Counted from the first letter of the stretch, positions 32,249 through 44,632 are shown. The stretch is DNA of 64,000 bases from Centrapalus pauciflorus (GCA_020465985.1 JAANYP010004335.1:248001-312000); one strand, 5' to 3'. Numbers and translations are program-made. Notes: generated by a model not told the origin, from the sequence alone.

Positions 32249-32739
32249 GGGTTAACGTCGTATAAATGCAACATACTTTTCTTAATTTACCTAAATGACT
32301 AATTAACTTTTTTTTTTTGACCGAATAGTAGTTGTACTCCAAAATAACTTGTCGATATGGTACGTGAAACCAACAATTATGTTGATATGACAGTTTTTGC
32401 TGATTCAAATGACAACGTAGCATGTTTTTAATGACATGATGCTTACGTGGATTTACCATATCAACATAATTACTGGTTACACCAACCATATAGACAAGTT
32501 ATTTTGGAGTACAACTTGGATTTTGATTTATATAAATAATTTAGAAACTCTAATAAGCATATATATCATTTTCATACTTCTAAAAACACAAATATAAGAT
32601 CATTACCGGTAGAACCGGTAATCAAACGTACCATCTCAACAATAAATTTTAAGTACAAGTACCAATGGGATAAAAAATAACAAGATTAGTCATTTGAGTA
32701 ATTTCAGTAAAGTAACCTACATTTGTATGACTTTAACCC
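32249..32739. mobile_element. MULE-type MITE, 491 bp
   Basis: The ends are GGGTTAACGTCGTATAAATG and the inverted CATTTGTATGACTTTAACCC, with about 50 bp of imperfect terminal inverted repeat. A perfect 9-bp duplication TTTTTTAAA flanks it (32240-32248 and 32740-32748). The 9-bp size and GGG ends point to the Mutator superfamily. Non-coding. It shares its termini with 62135-62439. Confidence 0.85.
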
Positions 32740-33015
32740 TTTTTTAAATTTAAAAACTATGACCCATTTATATTGGAAAAAACTAAAAATGGAACGACTT
32801 GTATTATTTATTCTAAAAAACCAAAAAAAGGATGGTTCGTAGTTTTTGAGTTAGAGAAAGTGAAAATTGAAATGATTCGTAGTATTTTTTTCATTCATAT
32901 TATATATAATTGTGAATAAATAATCGAATATTATCTATCCGTAAATATTCGGAATATAAATTTGATTTATTTTGGTGTTTATGAAATATTAGAAAACTTA
33001 ATAAAATAAAAAAAA

Positions 33016-34131
33016 GGACGTTGCTATACCCACACACCAAATCCTTTAATCATGCTAATTGCACACCTCATTCTTCTTAATTACTTGATTAGTTGTGTGG
33101 GTTCCATAAATGTCACATCAATACATTAATTTTTTTTATTTTTAAGAAATGTGCGACCCACAAATACTTATCACACACCCCCTATTGTCACATCGCCTTT
33201 ATTTTTTGTTTTTTTTTTGTGATGTGTGACCCATAAATGCTTATGACACCCCCCTACTATTGTCACATCATCTTTAGTGTTTTTTTTAATGTTTTGGGTC
33301 ATGCTTGCTAAGGACACACCCCCTTTTTTCAAATCATTATTTTAGTTAATTACAAAAATGGTCCCTGTAGTTTGTATCAAACATAAAATTTGGTCCCTGA
33401 ACTTTAAATTAGAAACAATATTACTAAGTAAATTACAAAAATGGTCCTATGGTTGTTCAAAATTATGCATTTGGTCATTGGTCTTTAAAAATTTCGAAAA
33501 TGATCTCTAAAAACACTATTACTTGCAAAAATGATCGAGTAAATTACACAAATGGTCCCTATGGTGTTGGAGTAATTACAGTTTTGGTCCCTTAAAGTTT
33601 TTTTTGCACCAGAGGTACCAGAAATGCAAACCTTTCACATAAATGGTCACTGCCGTTAAATTGATCCGTTAGGCTAGTTAACTTGATCACAATGGCATTT
33701 TTGTCATTTTCAAATCAGGAACCATTTATGTAATTAACTCAATGGTTTATGTATTTCTTTAAGATTAATTAGATTTTAAATAAACAATTATTATTATTAA
33801 TACTGTTATTATTAAATTTAAATTGCTCTTAGTTTGAATACTTCATCCTCCGCCGGTCAGAAATAAAGTAAACCGTAATATAAAATAAAGTACAAGGACC
33901 GTTTGTGTAATTTACTTTATATAATTAATTAACAATCATTAATTACTAATGATTAAATGATTAATGTTTAAAATTATTATATAATTAAATCAATTGATAA
34001 TCATTTAATAGTTATTTAGTGATTAATAGTTAAATCAATTAATAATTATATAATGATAAGAGTAATTAATAGGGTAATTAGTAGGAGGTATATAATTAGC
34101 AATATGCAGGTGTGTGTGTATAGAATGCCCC
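33016..34131. mobile_element. MITE-like element with CTATACCCACACACC ends
   Basis: The left end GGACGTTGCTATACCCACACACC is matched by the inverted right end GGTGTGTGTGTATAGAATGCCCC. Both flanks are A-rich (TAAAAAAAA and ATAAAAAAA), which suits a 9-bp duplication but is low in information. Inside are three copies of a TGTCACATCR-type unit (33110-33270) and a further nested repeat at 33539-33915. Confidence 0.6.
33539..33915. mobile_element. Nested inverted-repeat element (ATGGTCCCT family)
   Basis: GTAAATTACACAAATGGTCC at the left is mirrored by GGACCGTTTGTGTAATTTAC at the right. Partial copies of the same AAATTACAAAAATGGTCC unit lie just upstream at 33350 and 33432, so the element sits beside fragments of its own family. 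No ORF. Confidence 0.6.
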
Positions 34132-34245
34132 ATAAAAAAATTATGTTTTAATTTGATATGTTACTATTATTGATAAAAATCTGAAAAAATGTTACTATTT
34201 TTTATAACTGAAAAGTTGGTGACCTGCTAAACAGATTTGCTGGTC

Positions 34246-34944
34246 ACTCATTACCTTTCACTAAATCCCAAGACTCCAATAACCGATTAACGAAATAGTT
34301 TGTGAAACTCGAAAGCGATGTCAAAGCCGGCCCGTTGATGAATCCAGCAAGATTTATGAAGCGGTACCAAAATACAGAACTCACAAATCCATCAAGGGAA
34401 GGAGTCAGAATCACGAGTCACCCTGCCAAAAACGACATAAAGATAAAAACGAACTATGCATGCATCAAAAGTAACCGAAAGCATGCATAAGGTCAATTAG
34501 TGATATAAACTTGATGTGGACAAGTAACATCATGTTATTCTTCTAGTTATGTACAAAACAATCGCTGAAGAAAACAAACGGTTTGAAACGTCTCCATCCT
34601 TCTGTAGCAAAAGCCTTGTCCATGATAGAATCGCCACATCCACATTTAACAAGCAACAGTTAGTTAAACTGTTGCGGGATCTGTCGACACTTGGGCCTAG
34701 GTGATAACCACCATACCAGCCGTTAAAAATTTTTTTAACTGGAAACAAAGAATCAAACAAAGATTATAAAAATCACAACAAAAAAGTAAAAAGGAAAACA
34801 ATAACTACAATTAGATGATTGTTTTTTTTTTTGGACATGGAGAAAAATGTTTTGGATATTAAATGATTAGAATCCAGTAAGTCAACTTAAAAATCATGTG
34901 TTGCAGATGTTCAAAGGGGGGTTTTGGGATTGATTATTAGTTTC
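34246..34944. other. Unassigned spacer
   Basis: Short ORF-like stretches of 60-75 codons occur on both strands, but none shows a recognisable domain, splice pattern or start context I would defend. The region is less AT-rich than its surroundings and could be a remnant of a gene. Confidence 0.35.
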
Positions 34945-35495
34945 TGTTTGTGTGGGTAAAATATTTATGTCTATATTAGGAAAACTCTAGAAAAACCTTT
35001 TTATAAAGCAAAGCCTAGTGTTGCCTCTGAGTTGGTAGACGTTGACCTATGAGTAAGACAAACAAGAGGTGTGCAGAAAAGCATGTTTGTTCCCTCTGAC
35101 CATTACAAACAGCACCTAGACAGGGTCAGAGTTGCAGCATAAAGGGAGCCCTCTGATTGGTTGCAGGCGTGACCTCCGAGCAGCGCAGGTTAGAGGCCAA
35201 GATTCCTTTATGAAAAACGACAAGATAAAGACCTTATAAATAAGGGGTTGATCATTACACTCAGGGATCATCTTTCTCATCCTTAAAAACCCTAAATTAC
35301 TTTCTCTCTTTCTGCAACGTTACTCGGACTCTGCCTGACTTGAGCGTCGGAGGTGCCTCACAGGGGCCACCCCCCTGTGTTGCACACTGACCTTTCTTGT
35401 TTATTTGGCTCTCAGATTGTTATGTTAAAGATGGATGATCATATTTGAAGATATCTCAAGGTGTATATAGCAAAAGGGAAAATACCGTTCAAACA
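34945..35495 (+). repeat. 5' LTR of the LARD-like element
   Basis: TATAAATA at 35235-35242 is a clear TATA box. The downstream leader contains CACTCAGGGATCATCTTTCTC and a GC-rich GTGCCTCACAGGGGCCACCC segment. The LTR ends TTCAAACA at 35495. Confidence 0.95.
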
Positions 35496-35496
35496 A

Positions 35497-35515
35497 ATGG
35501 CGCCATCCGTGGGAC
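35497..35515 (+). other. Primer-binding-like site of the LARD-like element
   Basis: ATGGCGCCATCCGTGGGAC follows the LTR after one base. TGGCGCC at this place is common in gypsy-type elements and their derivatives. The matching tRNA was not determined, though the beginning recalls tRNAs used by Athila/Tat elements. Confidence 0.65.
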
Positions 35516-36584
35516 CGGCATAGCCATCGGTCGCTCTTACTTCTTTGTTTTTGATTTGGTAATTTCTCAAACCTGTTATTGATGTACACTCTGAGAAAAT
35601 TGTAATATGCTGGAAAGATGAATGGCTAAACTCTACAACATAGCGTAAAGTTGTAAGTCAGAGCCTATCGGTGAACCTTTCTAACCATGCATGTTGGAGC
35701 CTTGGACGCAACAAACTATCATGTTCCATGATTTCTTCCATCTCCACTTGGTATCCAGGTTTTATTGTTTATTCTATTCTCTTACCTATTCGTGGTTATT
35801 AAATCGCTATATGGTCTTTTCATAAGTATTAAACCATCTATTTATTGTTAAACTTATTCAGCGATTGATCTTCTTGTTAATCTGAAAATAAGATATAATA
35901 GCAATAATTTGTGGTTCCAGATCTATATTATAAATTTTGACAATGATTTAGTGAGTCGGAAGTCCGGAAGTCAGACCTCCGAATGGCTTTCGCCTTCCAA
36001 GTCTGAATGACTCATCTTAGATATGTTTTCTATTAAAGAAAAATATAAAAATAAAAGAAAGAGAGATAATAGCTTATTTGAAAAGTGACAAACTATATAT
36101 TTTACATAAGATGGAAATGAACAAAAGATTTCTTTTTAGTCTCTTTAGTACATCATGGACAGTGATGTCTTTTACAAACACAAAGTGATGAAGAGACCAC
36201 TAAATGTTAAAGTTGTAAATCTAAAAGGGATAGAGGATTCCACCTCACACCCTAGCCAAAGAGATGTAGGACAACACTCTGACTTATGACCCTAAAGTAT
36301 GATAACCAAAACACAAAGTTTCTTACTTGTAATTGAAGTCTTCTGACTTCCATATTTGAATGATATTCTAATCAAGATCTCTTGACCTTTGTTCCTTAAT
36401 TTCTCATTATGTTTTCATATCATAACCTTATTGCAACATCTTCTAATATCTTGTAAAATCTTTCACCATTTGTTAAAAGCTTTATATCCATGGGGGAGAT
36501 ATTCTGGCTTTCGAGGGATAATCCCTCCGAAGGAAGCTTCTTGCATTTTGATAGATAACCTCAGTTTATACCTTCTGAGTTCTG

Positions 36585-36960
36585 ATACCTTAGTCAAACT
36601 CCGATCAACACCTTAGTTAGATCCTGACCAGCATCTTCTGACCCCTTAGTCAGTATGCCGCCTAACACCTTCTGACACCTTAGTCAAACTCCGATCAACA
36701 CCTTAGTTAGATCCTGACCAGCATCTTCTGACCCCTTAGTCAGTATGCCGCCTAACACCTTCTGACCCCTTAGTTAGACTCCGACCAATACCTTAGTCAG
36801 ATGCCGACCAGCATCTTCTGACCCCTTAGTCAGACTCCGACCAACACCTTAGTCAGCCTCCAACCAGCACCTTCTGATCCCTTAGTCAGTATGCCGCCCA
36901 ACACCTTCTGACCCCTTATTCAGAACTCCGACCAACACTTTCTGACCTCTTATTCAGAAT
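36585..36960 (+). repeat. 90-bp tandem repeat in the LARD-like element
   Basis: CCGATCAACA starts at 36601 and 36691, and a variant CCGACCAATA at 36781, giving an exact 90-bp period. The first two copies are almost identical, later ones are degenerate. Each unit is itself built of shorter CTTCTGACCCCTTAGTCAG units. Confidence 0.88.
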
Positions 36961-39900
36961 CTCAACCTATACCTTCTGACTCTTCACTCGGTTTTTCGAA
37001 TTACACCTTATGACTCTTTAGTCAAGACCGTGAATCATACCTTATGAATTGTTTGTCAGAACCCTGCCATATGAGTTCTGACTCCTCAGTTACATACTTA
37101 GATGCATGCAATCTGACATAACTCCCTTGACTTTCTTAACTTATGGATATGACCTTCATGTAGTTGATCATACTCCATTACTTGAGACCATGTATATCTC
37201 TGTTAAAAACTTTAACACTTACCTTGATTACCTTTTAACTTTAACCTAGAACCTTTTTTGAGTAAAAACCTTCTGAACCTAGTAGGTCATTCATGTAAGT
37301 TTGTTTGCTTAAAGCATACTTCTATCCATTTTTGATGATTTCTCATACGACTCTTATTCTTAATAATATTTTATATACATTTTCCAAACCTTCTTTGAAA
37401 ATTTATGTTGGAATGAATATCGTAACTCCATATCACAACCTTTTAAAGAATAATCATATTTGGTGTACTTGCTTACACACAACTCTAGCCATTTGAGGAC
37501 TAATATACAATACACCTAAAGACCAATGATACGATTGATTAACTCATCTTATGTTATTTATTACCTTTGCTTCTATTGGTTTAGTTGAACATCATCCGTA
37601 TGAGGTCCCTCAAATTACATGACTTGTTACATTTCCGAGAAGCGATATTTAATTTTTCAAGCAAAAAAAAAAAAAAAATAGAGAGAGAAGGGGGAAGCAT
37701 ATAATGACTCTTATAAACAATGTTTTATTCAAATTTCTTTAAAGCTTTCCCAATTTGACATTAATATGTAGTGAAGCTTAGGCATATGTACCTACATAAT
37801 TAACATAATCATATTCCATGTAGCTCTTTTTACCTACAGACCTCTTGGCAGTTACCTTCGATGCTACAATCTTTGAAGAAATGATTAATTGCCTTGCGAG
37901 TAATCTAGTAGAAGTCTGACTTCCTCTCATCTAATGAATCATTTTTGATTTTTCAAAAACAAAAAGGGGGGAGAAGGAGTATAATAGCTCTTATGAAAAA
38001 TCTATTATTCAAATTAGCTTAGAGGCTTCTTAATCCGATTTTATTCATCATATGGTGTCATTAAACCCAAATCCAAACATAGACCTCTTAGCAAAACCTC
38101 TAACATCTTTCATCTAGTCTTTAAACGTGAAATTCCCTCTGAGTAGAGTTACCCCTCTGAATCCCTTATTAGTGGAACATTCAAACCTTTGACCACTTTG
38201 AGTCACACATTTAACGTATATTGGTCATATCGTTTACTAGATTGATTATTCAGGTACCACCTATAAATGTATTTCTATACATGGCTCCGATCATATTAAC
38301 GACACCATACTCATTTGCATATCCTCAACCATCTTGAGTCAAACCTCCTAGTCATACTTTAATTCATACCTATTATACATTAACTACATTTCTTGTTTGT
38401 AATATTGGCTTCATTCTAACTGTCACCAAAATATTTGGGTCAAATTAATATCGGTCTCCATTAGCCATAGTCCGATTTCTTTACCCCCGAATAATTTACA
38501 CACTAAGGACCAACTCAATACTAATACTACATTTGTTTTTCGATGCACAATTTAACTCTCTAAACATGTGCCAGAAACCTCTGAGTTATGATTAACTCCT
38601 ATTTGTAGAATAGGATATATATATACATTTTGTAAAAATTGTAGGTATAGAGGTAATTTATATAACCTCATTTAGTTATAGGACTTGTCTAAGTTTATTT
38701 AACACATACAATACCAAATTGCCTTATGTAGTAGGCAATATTGTTATACTTGCTACTAATGTGTCATAGTTATATGTCACACCACATTAAAAGCTAATAT
38801 ACTTTAAAGTATTCTTTTGCTAATGACAGTAAAGTCTGACTTTCAACATCTACTTTTCAGTCAGTAAGCATTTTCTTGATCTTTAAGTTGTGCAAGCCCT
38901 ACATTTGGTCAGCAAATGTTGCATCTGTCAACTTCTAAAACAAACATTTCAATGGGTTATTGACTCACATTTAGAAGAAATCTATCTTCCTTTCGAGACA
39001 CCATAAGGTATTAGTAAGTCCACAAACCAAGTATGTATTCTCATAAATCACTTGGAATTATACTTTGCTCATTATTAGAGTTCTCAAAGTTTTATCCCTT
39101 GTCGATAAAAACATGCATGTTTATTAAATTTATACTAGACGAAGAAGGTCCAAAAACATCATATACGTAAAATTGTAGAATTCATATGACCTTGAATACT
39201 AGTAAACCTTTTTATGCATATTTTTACGGACATGACTCATGTATAGATGTGCTGATACAGACCATAAGATTGCTTGTAAAACTGCATAACTTGATGGTGA
39301 CAAAATCACTACAATATCTGGCGTTTAAAAACCAGAACCCCCCTTTTTTGAGCTAACAAAACATTTGAAGTAACAATATCAACCCACTATTTATTATTGT
39401 AGTTCAAGACTACCAATAACATTAGTAGCATAAATGGGGGGACAAAAACTCATACATTATGTTGCTTGTGAACGTGTTTGTTAAACTCCGGTTGACACAA
39501 ACCAAAGTTAGTAATATAAAGTGCCTACATGTATATACCTGGATGGTTGGATGAGTCAATGAATGCTCATGAGCACCGATGTTATGTGTAAGTATAACTA
39601 GTCGATAACAAGACTTAGCCACTAGTCTTACAGTCATGAAACTTTACATCAGGATGCCTTGTGAAGGCCAAATTGTAAGTGATGTTTAGTCTCAGAATGT
39701 ATTTCTGAGCCGAGCTCCTATATATATAAACACATGCACCAATATAGGTATTTTACTTTCAAAAGGAAAATGCTTACAAATTTAGCATACACCATGATAT
39801 GCATTTTTTTATTGTTTTCTAAAAAAAAAAAAAAAAAAAAAAAGAGGTGGGTGAATATGTATAAATAGAGTTTTGCTGTATTTATATAGTTACCATTAAC

Positions 39901-40904
39901 AAAACAAAGAAAAAGTAATCTCCAAAAGTCACTCATCATGACCATTTTAGTAATGTTCTAACTTTTAGTAGTAAGTTTCCTTCGCCTTCTGGTAAAATTC
40001 GTTTGATCATCATTAGAAGTCTACTAAGTGTTCCTTCTACTAATAGTATTAGAGTCTGACCTTCAGCCTCTAACTTTAGTCTGCAAGTGATAACTCTAAC
40101 CTTCATGTTCTGGACTCCAGTCAGCAAGTGTGAGCTCTAGTTTACATATTTCGAGTTATTTTGAAACCATCATATATTTGAACATCTTATTAGATCTCAT
40201 TCTGGCCTCCCTTTGAGACAACCTACCCTCTGGGGGACATGTTAGCATTATATACGCATGCTATATCCGATATACTCAACTCAATATACTATATATGTAT
40301 GTTAATAATATTACATGTAGCATTACAATTTGAAAATATAATCAATTTAAGTTTTGTCATTTTAGTTCAATACTACTAATGGTGTAGTAACATTGAACTA
40401 GGGGACTGTCACATATTACAAGTTTTATACAAAAAAAAAAATCACATAGACAAAAACATAAGATAAAATGGAGTAGTAACGTTGAAGAAGTTGGATCTCC
40501 TTTCCATCGGTGTGTTACCTTCCGGTCAGAGGGCACCACGTTGTAAAGATGAGCTCCGCTCTCCTTCCATATTCTGTGTTAGTCTCCAATCGGCGACTAC
40601 ACTCACTCTTTCTAAAGGTCGAGTTTGCTCCCTTGCTAAATTATACCGACTTTGGTCACCATATCAAGATAGAAATGGGACAAGGTGTATGTTTCTCCAA
40701 ATGTCTAAAGGAAGACTTCTTACAAATGAAGATTCCCTTATGAAAAGGAGTGACCAACTTATGCCCTACGTCTAATTCCACCTCGTAAATCTCGAAAAGC
40801 TAACTTATTCTTAAGATAATATATATGTCCTTTTGGGCTTCGGGATCCATCATCCTCATTTATGAGCAAACCTCTAGTAGGAGCTTGTTCCTTATTGTGT
40901 CGAC

Positions 40905-41290
40905 ACCAAGCTGCTTATTGAACACTGTCCATTAGGAATGTGTTCCTCGCACTTCTTGAACACTCTCCATCAGGAGCCTGTTCCACCCTGCTTATTGAAC
41001 ACTTTCCATCAGGAATGTGTTCCTCGCACTTCTTGAACACTCTCCATCAGGAGTCTGTTCCACCCTGCATATTGAACACTTTTTATCAGGAATGTGTTCC
41101 TCGCACTTTTTGAACACCCTCCATCAGGAGTCTGTTCCACCCTGCTTATTGTACATTTTCCATCAGAAATTTGTTCATCGCATTTCTTGAATATTTACCA
41201 TGGGGATTCTATTCCGCCCTGTTTATTGAACACTCTCTATGAATTAGTTCATCACACTTATTAAGTCCATTAGGAGTTTGATGGCACACA
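40905..41290 (+). repeat. 77-bp tandem repeat in the LARD-like element
   Basis: TGTTCCTCGC recurs at 40941, 41018 and 41095 (period 77), with degenerate copies to about 41290. Each unit contains two related halves of the type TTGAACACTYTCCATCAGGA. It is unrelated to the 90-bp array. Confidence 0.88.
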
Positions 41291-41776
41291 CTTGGGTTTT
41301 GTGGTCCAAAATAAAATCATGTATCACTTCAATATCAATAAATATATAAAATAAAATGTATCAGTTTGAACTGCTTGATCATGCCAAACACTCAGACTAG
41401 AAGGCTTATTTGTAGAGGTAAATCACCCACTAAGTGGAATCTTGATATTGACTGACATGAGAAGAGGGAGGCATTTGATTGATTGCAGACCGGCCCTCCG
41501 AGTAGCGCAGGTTGAAGGTCAAGAATCCTATATGGTAAGGGATCCCGCTTAAAAATAAAATCGCCGGATATGATTCACAGAGACACGCGCAGGACTCTGA
41601 AGCCGCCATCTGGACTCCTCATCATGATTATGACGTCAGGAGCAGTTAGGCTACCCAGCGCATCTGAGTATTTTCTCCCTTTTTATTCCACTTATATTCA
41701 AAACAGCATCAATAAATATTTCTCACTTACTCGGAGTCTGAGGCTCTAGATTTCTAGAACTTCAGACTAGGGGGCT

Positions 41777-42327
41777 TGTTTGTGTGGGTAAAATATTTAT
41801 GTCTATATTAGGAAAACTCTAGAAAAACCTTTTTATAAAGCAAAGCTTAGTGTTGCCTCTGAGTTGGTAGACGTTGACCTATGAGTAAGACAAACAAGAG
41901 GTGTGCAGAAAAGCATGTTTGTTCCCTCTGACCATTACAAACAACACCTAGACAGGGTCAGAGTTGCAGCATAAAGGGAGCCCTCTGATTGGTTGCAGGC
42001 GTGACCTCCGAGCAGCGCAGGTTAGAGGCCAAGATTCCTTTATGAAAAACGACAAGGTAAAGACCTTATAAATAAGGGGTTGATCATTACACTCAGGGAT
42101 CATCTTTCTCATCCTTAAAAACCCTAAATTACTTTCTCTCTTTCTGCAACGTTACTCGGACTCTGCCTGACTTGAGCGTCGGAGGTGCCTCACAGGGGCC
42201 ACCCCCCTGTGTTGCACACTGACCTTTCTTGTTTATTTGGCTCTCAGATTGTTATGTTAAAGATGGATGATCATATTTGAAGATATCTCAAGGTGTATAT
42301 AGCAAAAGGGAAAATACCGTTCAAACA
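41777..42327 (+). repeat. 3' LTR of the LARD-like element
   Basis: This is the second 551-bp copy. Differences from the 5' copy: GCTTAG for GCCTAG, ACAACACC for ACAGCACC, and AAGGTAAAG for AAGATAAAG. Confidence 0.95.
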
Positions 42328-42406
42328 GTTTCTAAAAGCAGGTTTTGGTTACCGCTTATCACAAAAATAGGGCAAAGATCTCCAAAATGCCAGTTGAAGG
42401 TCAAAC

Positions 42407-42898
42407 CATAGTTGCATGGAACTAGGTTCGTTCCGGAACGCGGAACGAAAACGAGATCGAAGATCGTTAATCTTTAGATTTCGGTACGTACCATATATTA
42501 CTAAAATATATAATCTTATAATCTATATAAGTAAATAATAAATTCCAAAAGATCAATTATAACCCAAAAGTACAAAACAATTGATAGAGTCAATCTGGAA
42601 TTCTGGAAAAACATTTTCTGATTTCATTCCAATTGATAGAGTCTCTTCGATTTATGTGTTCCTGATTTCAATTGATAGAGTATCTTCCATATCCGACCCA
42701 AACCAAGAAATCGTGTTCCAAAAATTACTAGAACGTAGAACTACTTCAATCTAAATCGCTCAAATTACAGAGCGGGAACGCGAATAATAGAACGATAGGA
42801 ACGCGGACCGTAAGGCGATTGGAACGCGATTGTACCGCGTTTGGAAACGCACGATCTAGAACGAGGATCGTGGCTTACCCAACGATCCTAGTAACCAT
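42407..42898. mobile_element. hAT-type MITE, about 490 bp
   Basis: The ends are CATAGTTGC and (inverted) CATGGTTAC, followed by subterminal AACGCG/CGCGTT and GATCGT repeats. The 8-bp flanks are GGTCAAAC (42399-42406) and, once the solo LTR and one copy of its TSD are removed, GGCCAAAC, a 7/8 match fitting hAT. No coding potential. Confidence 0.7.
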
Positions 42899-42903
42899 GG
42901 GCC

Positions 42904-43216
42904 TGATAGGATACAATAGTATATTCTAGAAAGGGCAAAACAGGAATAATGTTAGTAGTTAGTTAGACATACAATTTATAAATAAGAGGAGAGGAGTGTG
43001 AGTTGGGTGTGAAGAATATTGTTTAGATTGTTGTTAGGCTCTCAGCTTCATTGCTTTGAGATAGGCTCCAACCATTCGGTTGAGAGAGAGGGATTACGGT
43101 AAATCCCTAGAACAATCATTTGATTGTGGTCTACCTTTCTGTTTTATAATATACTTTCTGCAATTAATCATCTATAATTCCTTGTTCTCTCCATTTGAAT
43201 TTCTCAATCTCTATCA
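42904..43216 (+). repeat. Solo LTR, 313 bp, probably copia
   Basis: It starts TGATAGGATACAA and ends CTCTATCA, with an exact GGGCC duplication on both sides (42899-42903, 43217-43221). TATAAATA at 42977-42984 is a good TATA box, and a transcript leader-like stretch follows. No internal sequence remains, so the element was removed by recombination between its LTRs. Confidence 0.88.
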
Positions 43217-43221
43217 GGGCC

Positions 43222-44076
43222 AAACACCCAAACCCGTGTATGCAAAACTCATAAGCTGATAACCAGATTCAAAACACAATGCCGAGCACCCCGTTACATT
43301 TTCTAGTTGAAATAATCATAAAATTGAATGCTTGAGTGGTTTGCAAACTCTAGTTATTTAAAAATTCTAAGTTGAAATGACAAACTCGCATAATTGGTTT
43401 TGTGGTTTGACCGCCAAAATAATCGATATCAAAATCAGTTACCCAAACGCTAACAACCGATTATGTGCAACTCGAAATTGAAAGTGATCAGGATGAAAAG
43501 TGGTAAGGATCAATTGGCTGAGTTATCTTATTAATCAAAAAGAAAGAAACTAGAACAGAAGGAAGAAACAAGAAAAGTCCTACAATTCGAGAAGCAGGCT
43601 TCTCCTCCATTACTCCCATAATAAACTCTGTTCCTAAACCTAAAGAACTCCTGACTATTTATACTTATTATTGAGTTATCCACAAGCAATTGGTAAAAAA
43701 GAAACAACTTGAAACAATTAAAATAAGAAAGTAACATACAAACAACTCAGCCCGAAACTAACCAATTACCCTAAACCTCCACGACTTGCTACGCCTTTGA
43801 TATTTCCCCTCTTCTGACTTTGGGTCGTAACAAAAAGCACAACCTTATTATACATGAATTGATAATGAACAAATGTTCTTCAGACAGACTGCAAAAGGAA
43901 AGGAGAAACTGACCTTCACGTTTTGATCGTTGACAGTCAGGGAGGGCGCCCTGGAGAAACTTTGATTGGGCAGAGTAGAGATGATATGCAACCCCAGTTA
44001 TCAAAACCAGGTAATAAATGATCCGGAAAGCTTTTCAGATACAAATTACAAAATTTGGTTAGATTGAAATGAAAAC
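43222..44076. other. Spacer, possibly 3' UTR of the UPL pseudogene
   Basis: No repeat or ORF of note. It lies directly downstream of the last UPL exon on the minus strand and may hold its former 3' untranslated region. Confidence 0.35.
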
Positions 44077-44385
44077 TCATGACAAATCAAACGATCCTTG
44101 TCCTTCACTGATAGCATAGAGGAGTTGCTTGTACAAAATATCATGTTAGAAAGAATATAACATGCTATTAGCAATAGCTATACAAGTAAAAATCATCAAG
44201 GGTTAATAAAAGAGGACCACCAGTGCAAATCATGAAGTTTATACTCCAACAAATGAATAAAAGAATTCATTGTTTACAAAAGTAAATTAAATTTGACAAC
44301 TCAGCCATAGTTTTGAATGTGGATATTGACCATATAATAAATGGGTTAAACTGCACCAAAAATGGAATATAATTTCTGTTAATTT

Positions 44386-44632
44386 AGGATGGGTTCTAGT
44401 AAAAACCCTATATTTCGTAGGAATGTTAGAACCACTTTCAAATTCACAAATTTGTATATCAAATGAACAAATTTAAAATGAAGTTCACAAATTTGTATAT
44501 TAAGTTTGCAAATTTATAAATCATTTTATTCATAAATTTATATACCAAATTCACAAGCTTGTACATTAAATTCATAAAAATTGAGTGTGGTTCTCAAGTT
44601 CCTACAAATTATAGGGTACATGAACCTTAGGA
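44386..44632. mobile_element. Inverted-repeat MITE in the UPL last intron
   Basis: The left end (GGATGGGTTCTAGTAAAAAC, then CCTATATTTCGTAGG) matches the inverted right end (AAATTATAGGGTACATGAAC). The centre is a series of AATTCACAAATTTGTATAT-like repeats. Confidence 0.6.

Larger units (their letters stand above)
31728..34245. mobile_element. Inverted-arm element holding two smaller MITEs
   Basis: The arm 31728-31838 (GACCTGCAAACTTGTTTAAC, then AGGTCACCAAC and TTTTTCAGTTAT) recurs inverted at about 34140-34245 (TAACTGAAAAGTTGGTGACC, then TGCTAAACAG). The palindrome-like ACCTGC..AACAGGT core is also seen at 49410-49430. Between the arms lie two complete MITEs and AT-rich sequence. The outer boundary is unclear; on the left, related AGTAACA repeats extend out to about 31614. 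Confidence 0.5.
34945..42327 (+). mobile_element. LARD-like non-coding LTR element, 7.4 kb
   Basis: Two 551-bp LTRs (TGTTTGTGTGGGTAAAAT...CCGTTCAAACA) differ at three positions by eye (about 99.5%). The target duplication GTTTC is perfect (34940-34944, 42328-42332). A primer-site-like ATGGCGCCATCCGTGGGAC begins right after the 5' LTR, and a purine tract (AGGGGGCTT, 41769-41776) precedes the 3' LTR. In the 6.3-kb interior no ORF exceeds about 100 codons and none shows gag, RT or integrase motifs. This is what is called a large retrotransposon derivative. The orientation is set by the primer site and purine tract. The very similar LTRs mean it moved recently, using proteins from another element. 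Confidence 0.9.

Noticed and set aside
34302..34760. Short ORFs on both strands that might be exons
   Set aside because: No domain, no supported splice sites and no consistent frame. Left as unassigned spacer.
36585..36960. Regular repeats considered as a CRISPR-like array
   Set aside because: The units are contiguous tandem copies without unique spacers, within a plant LTR element.
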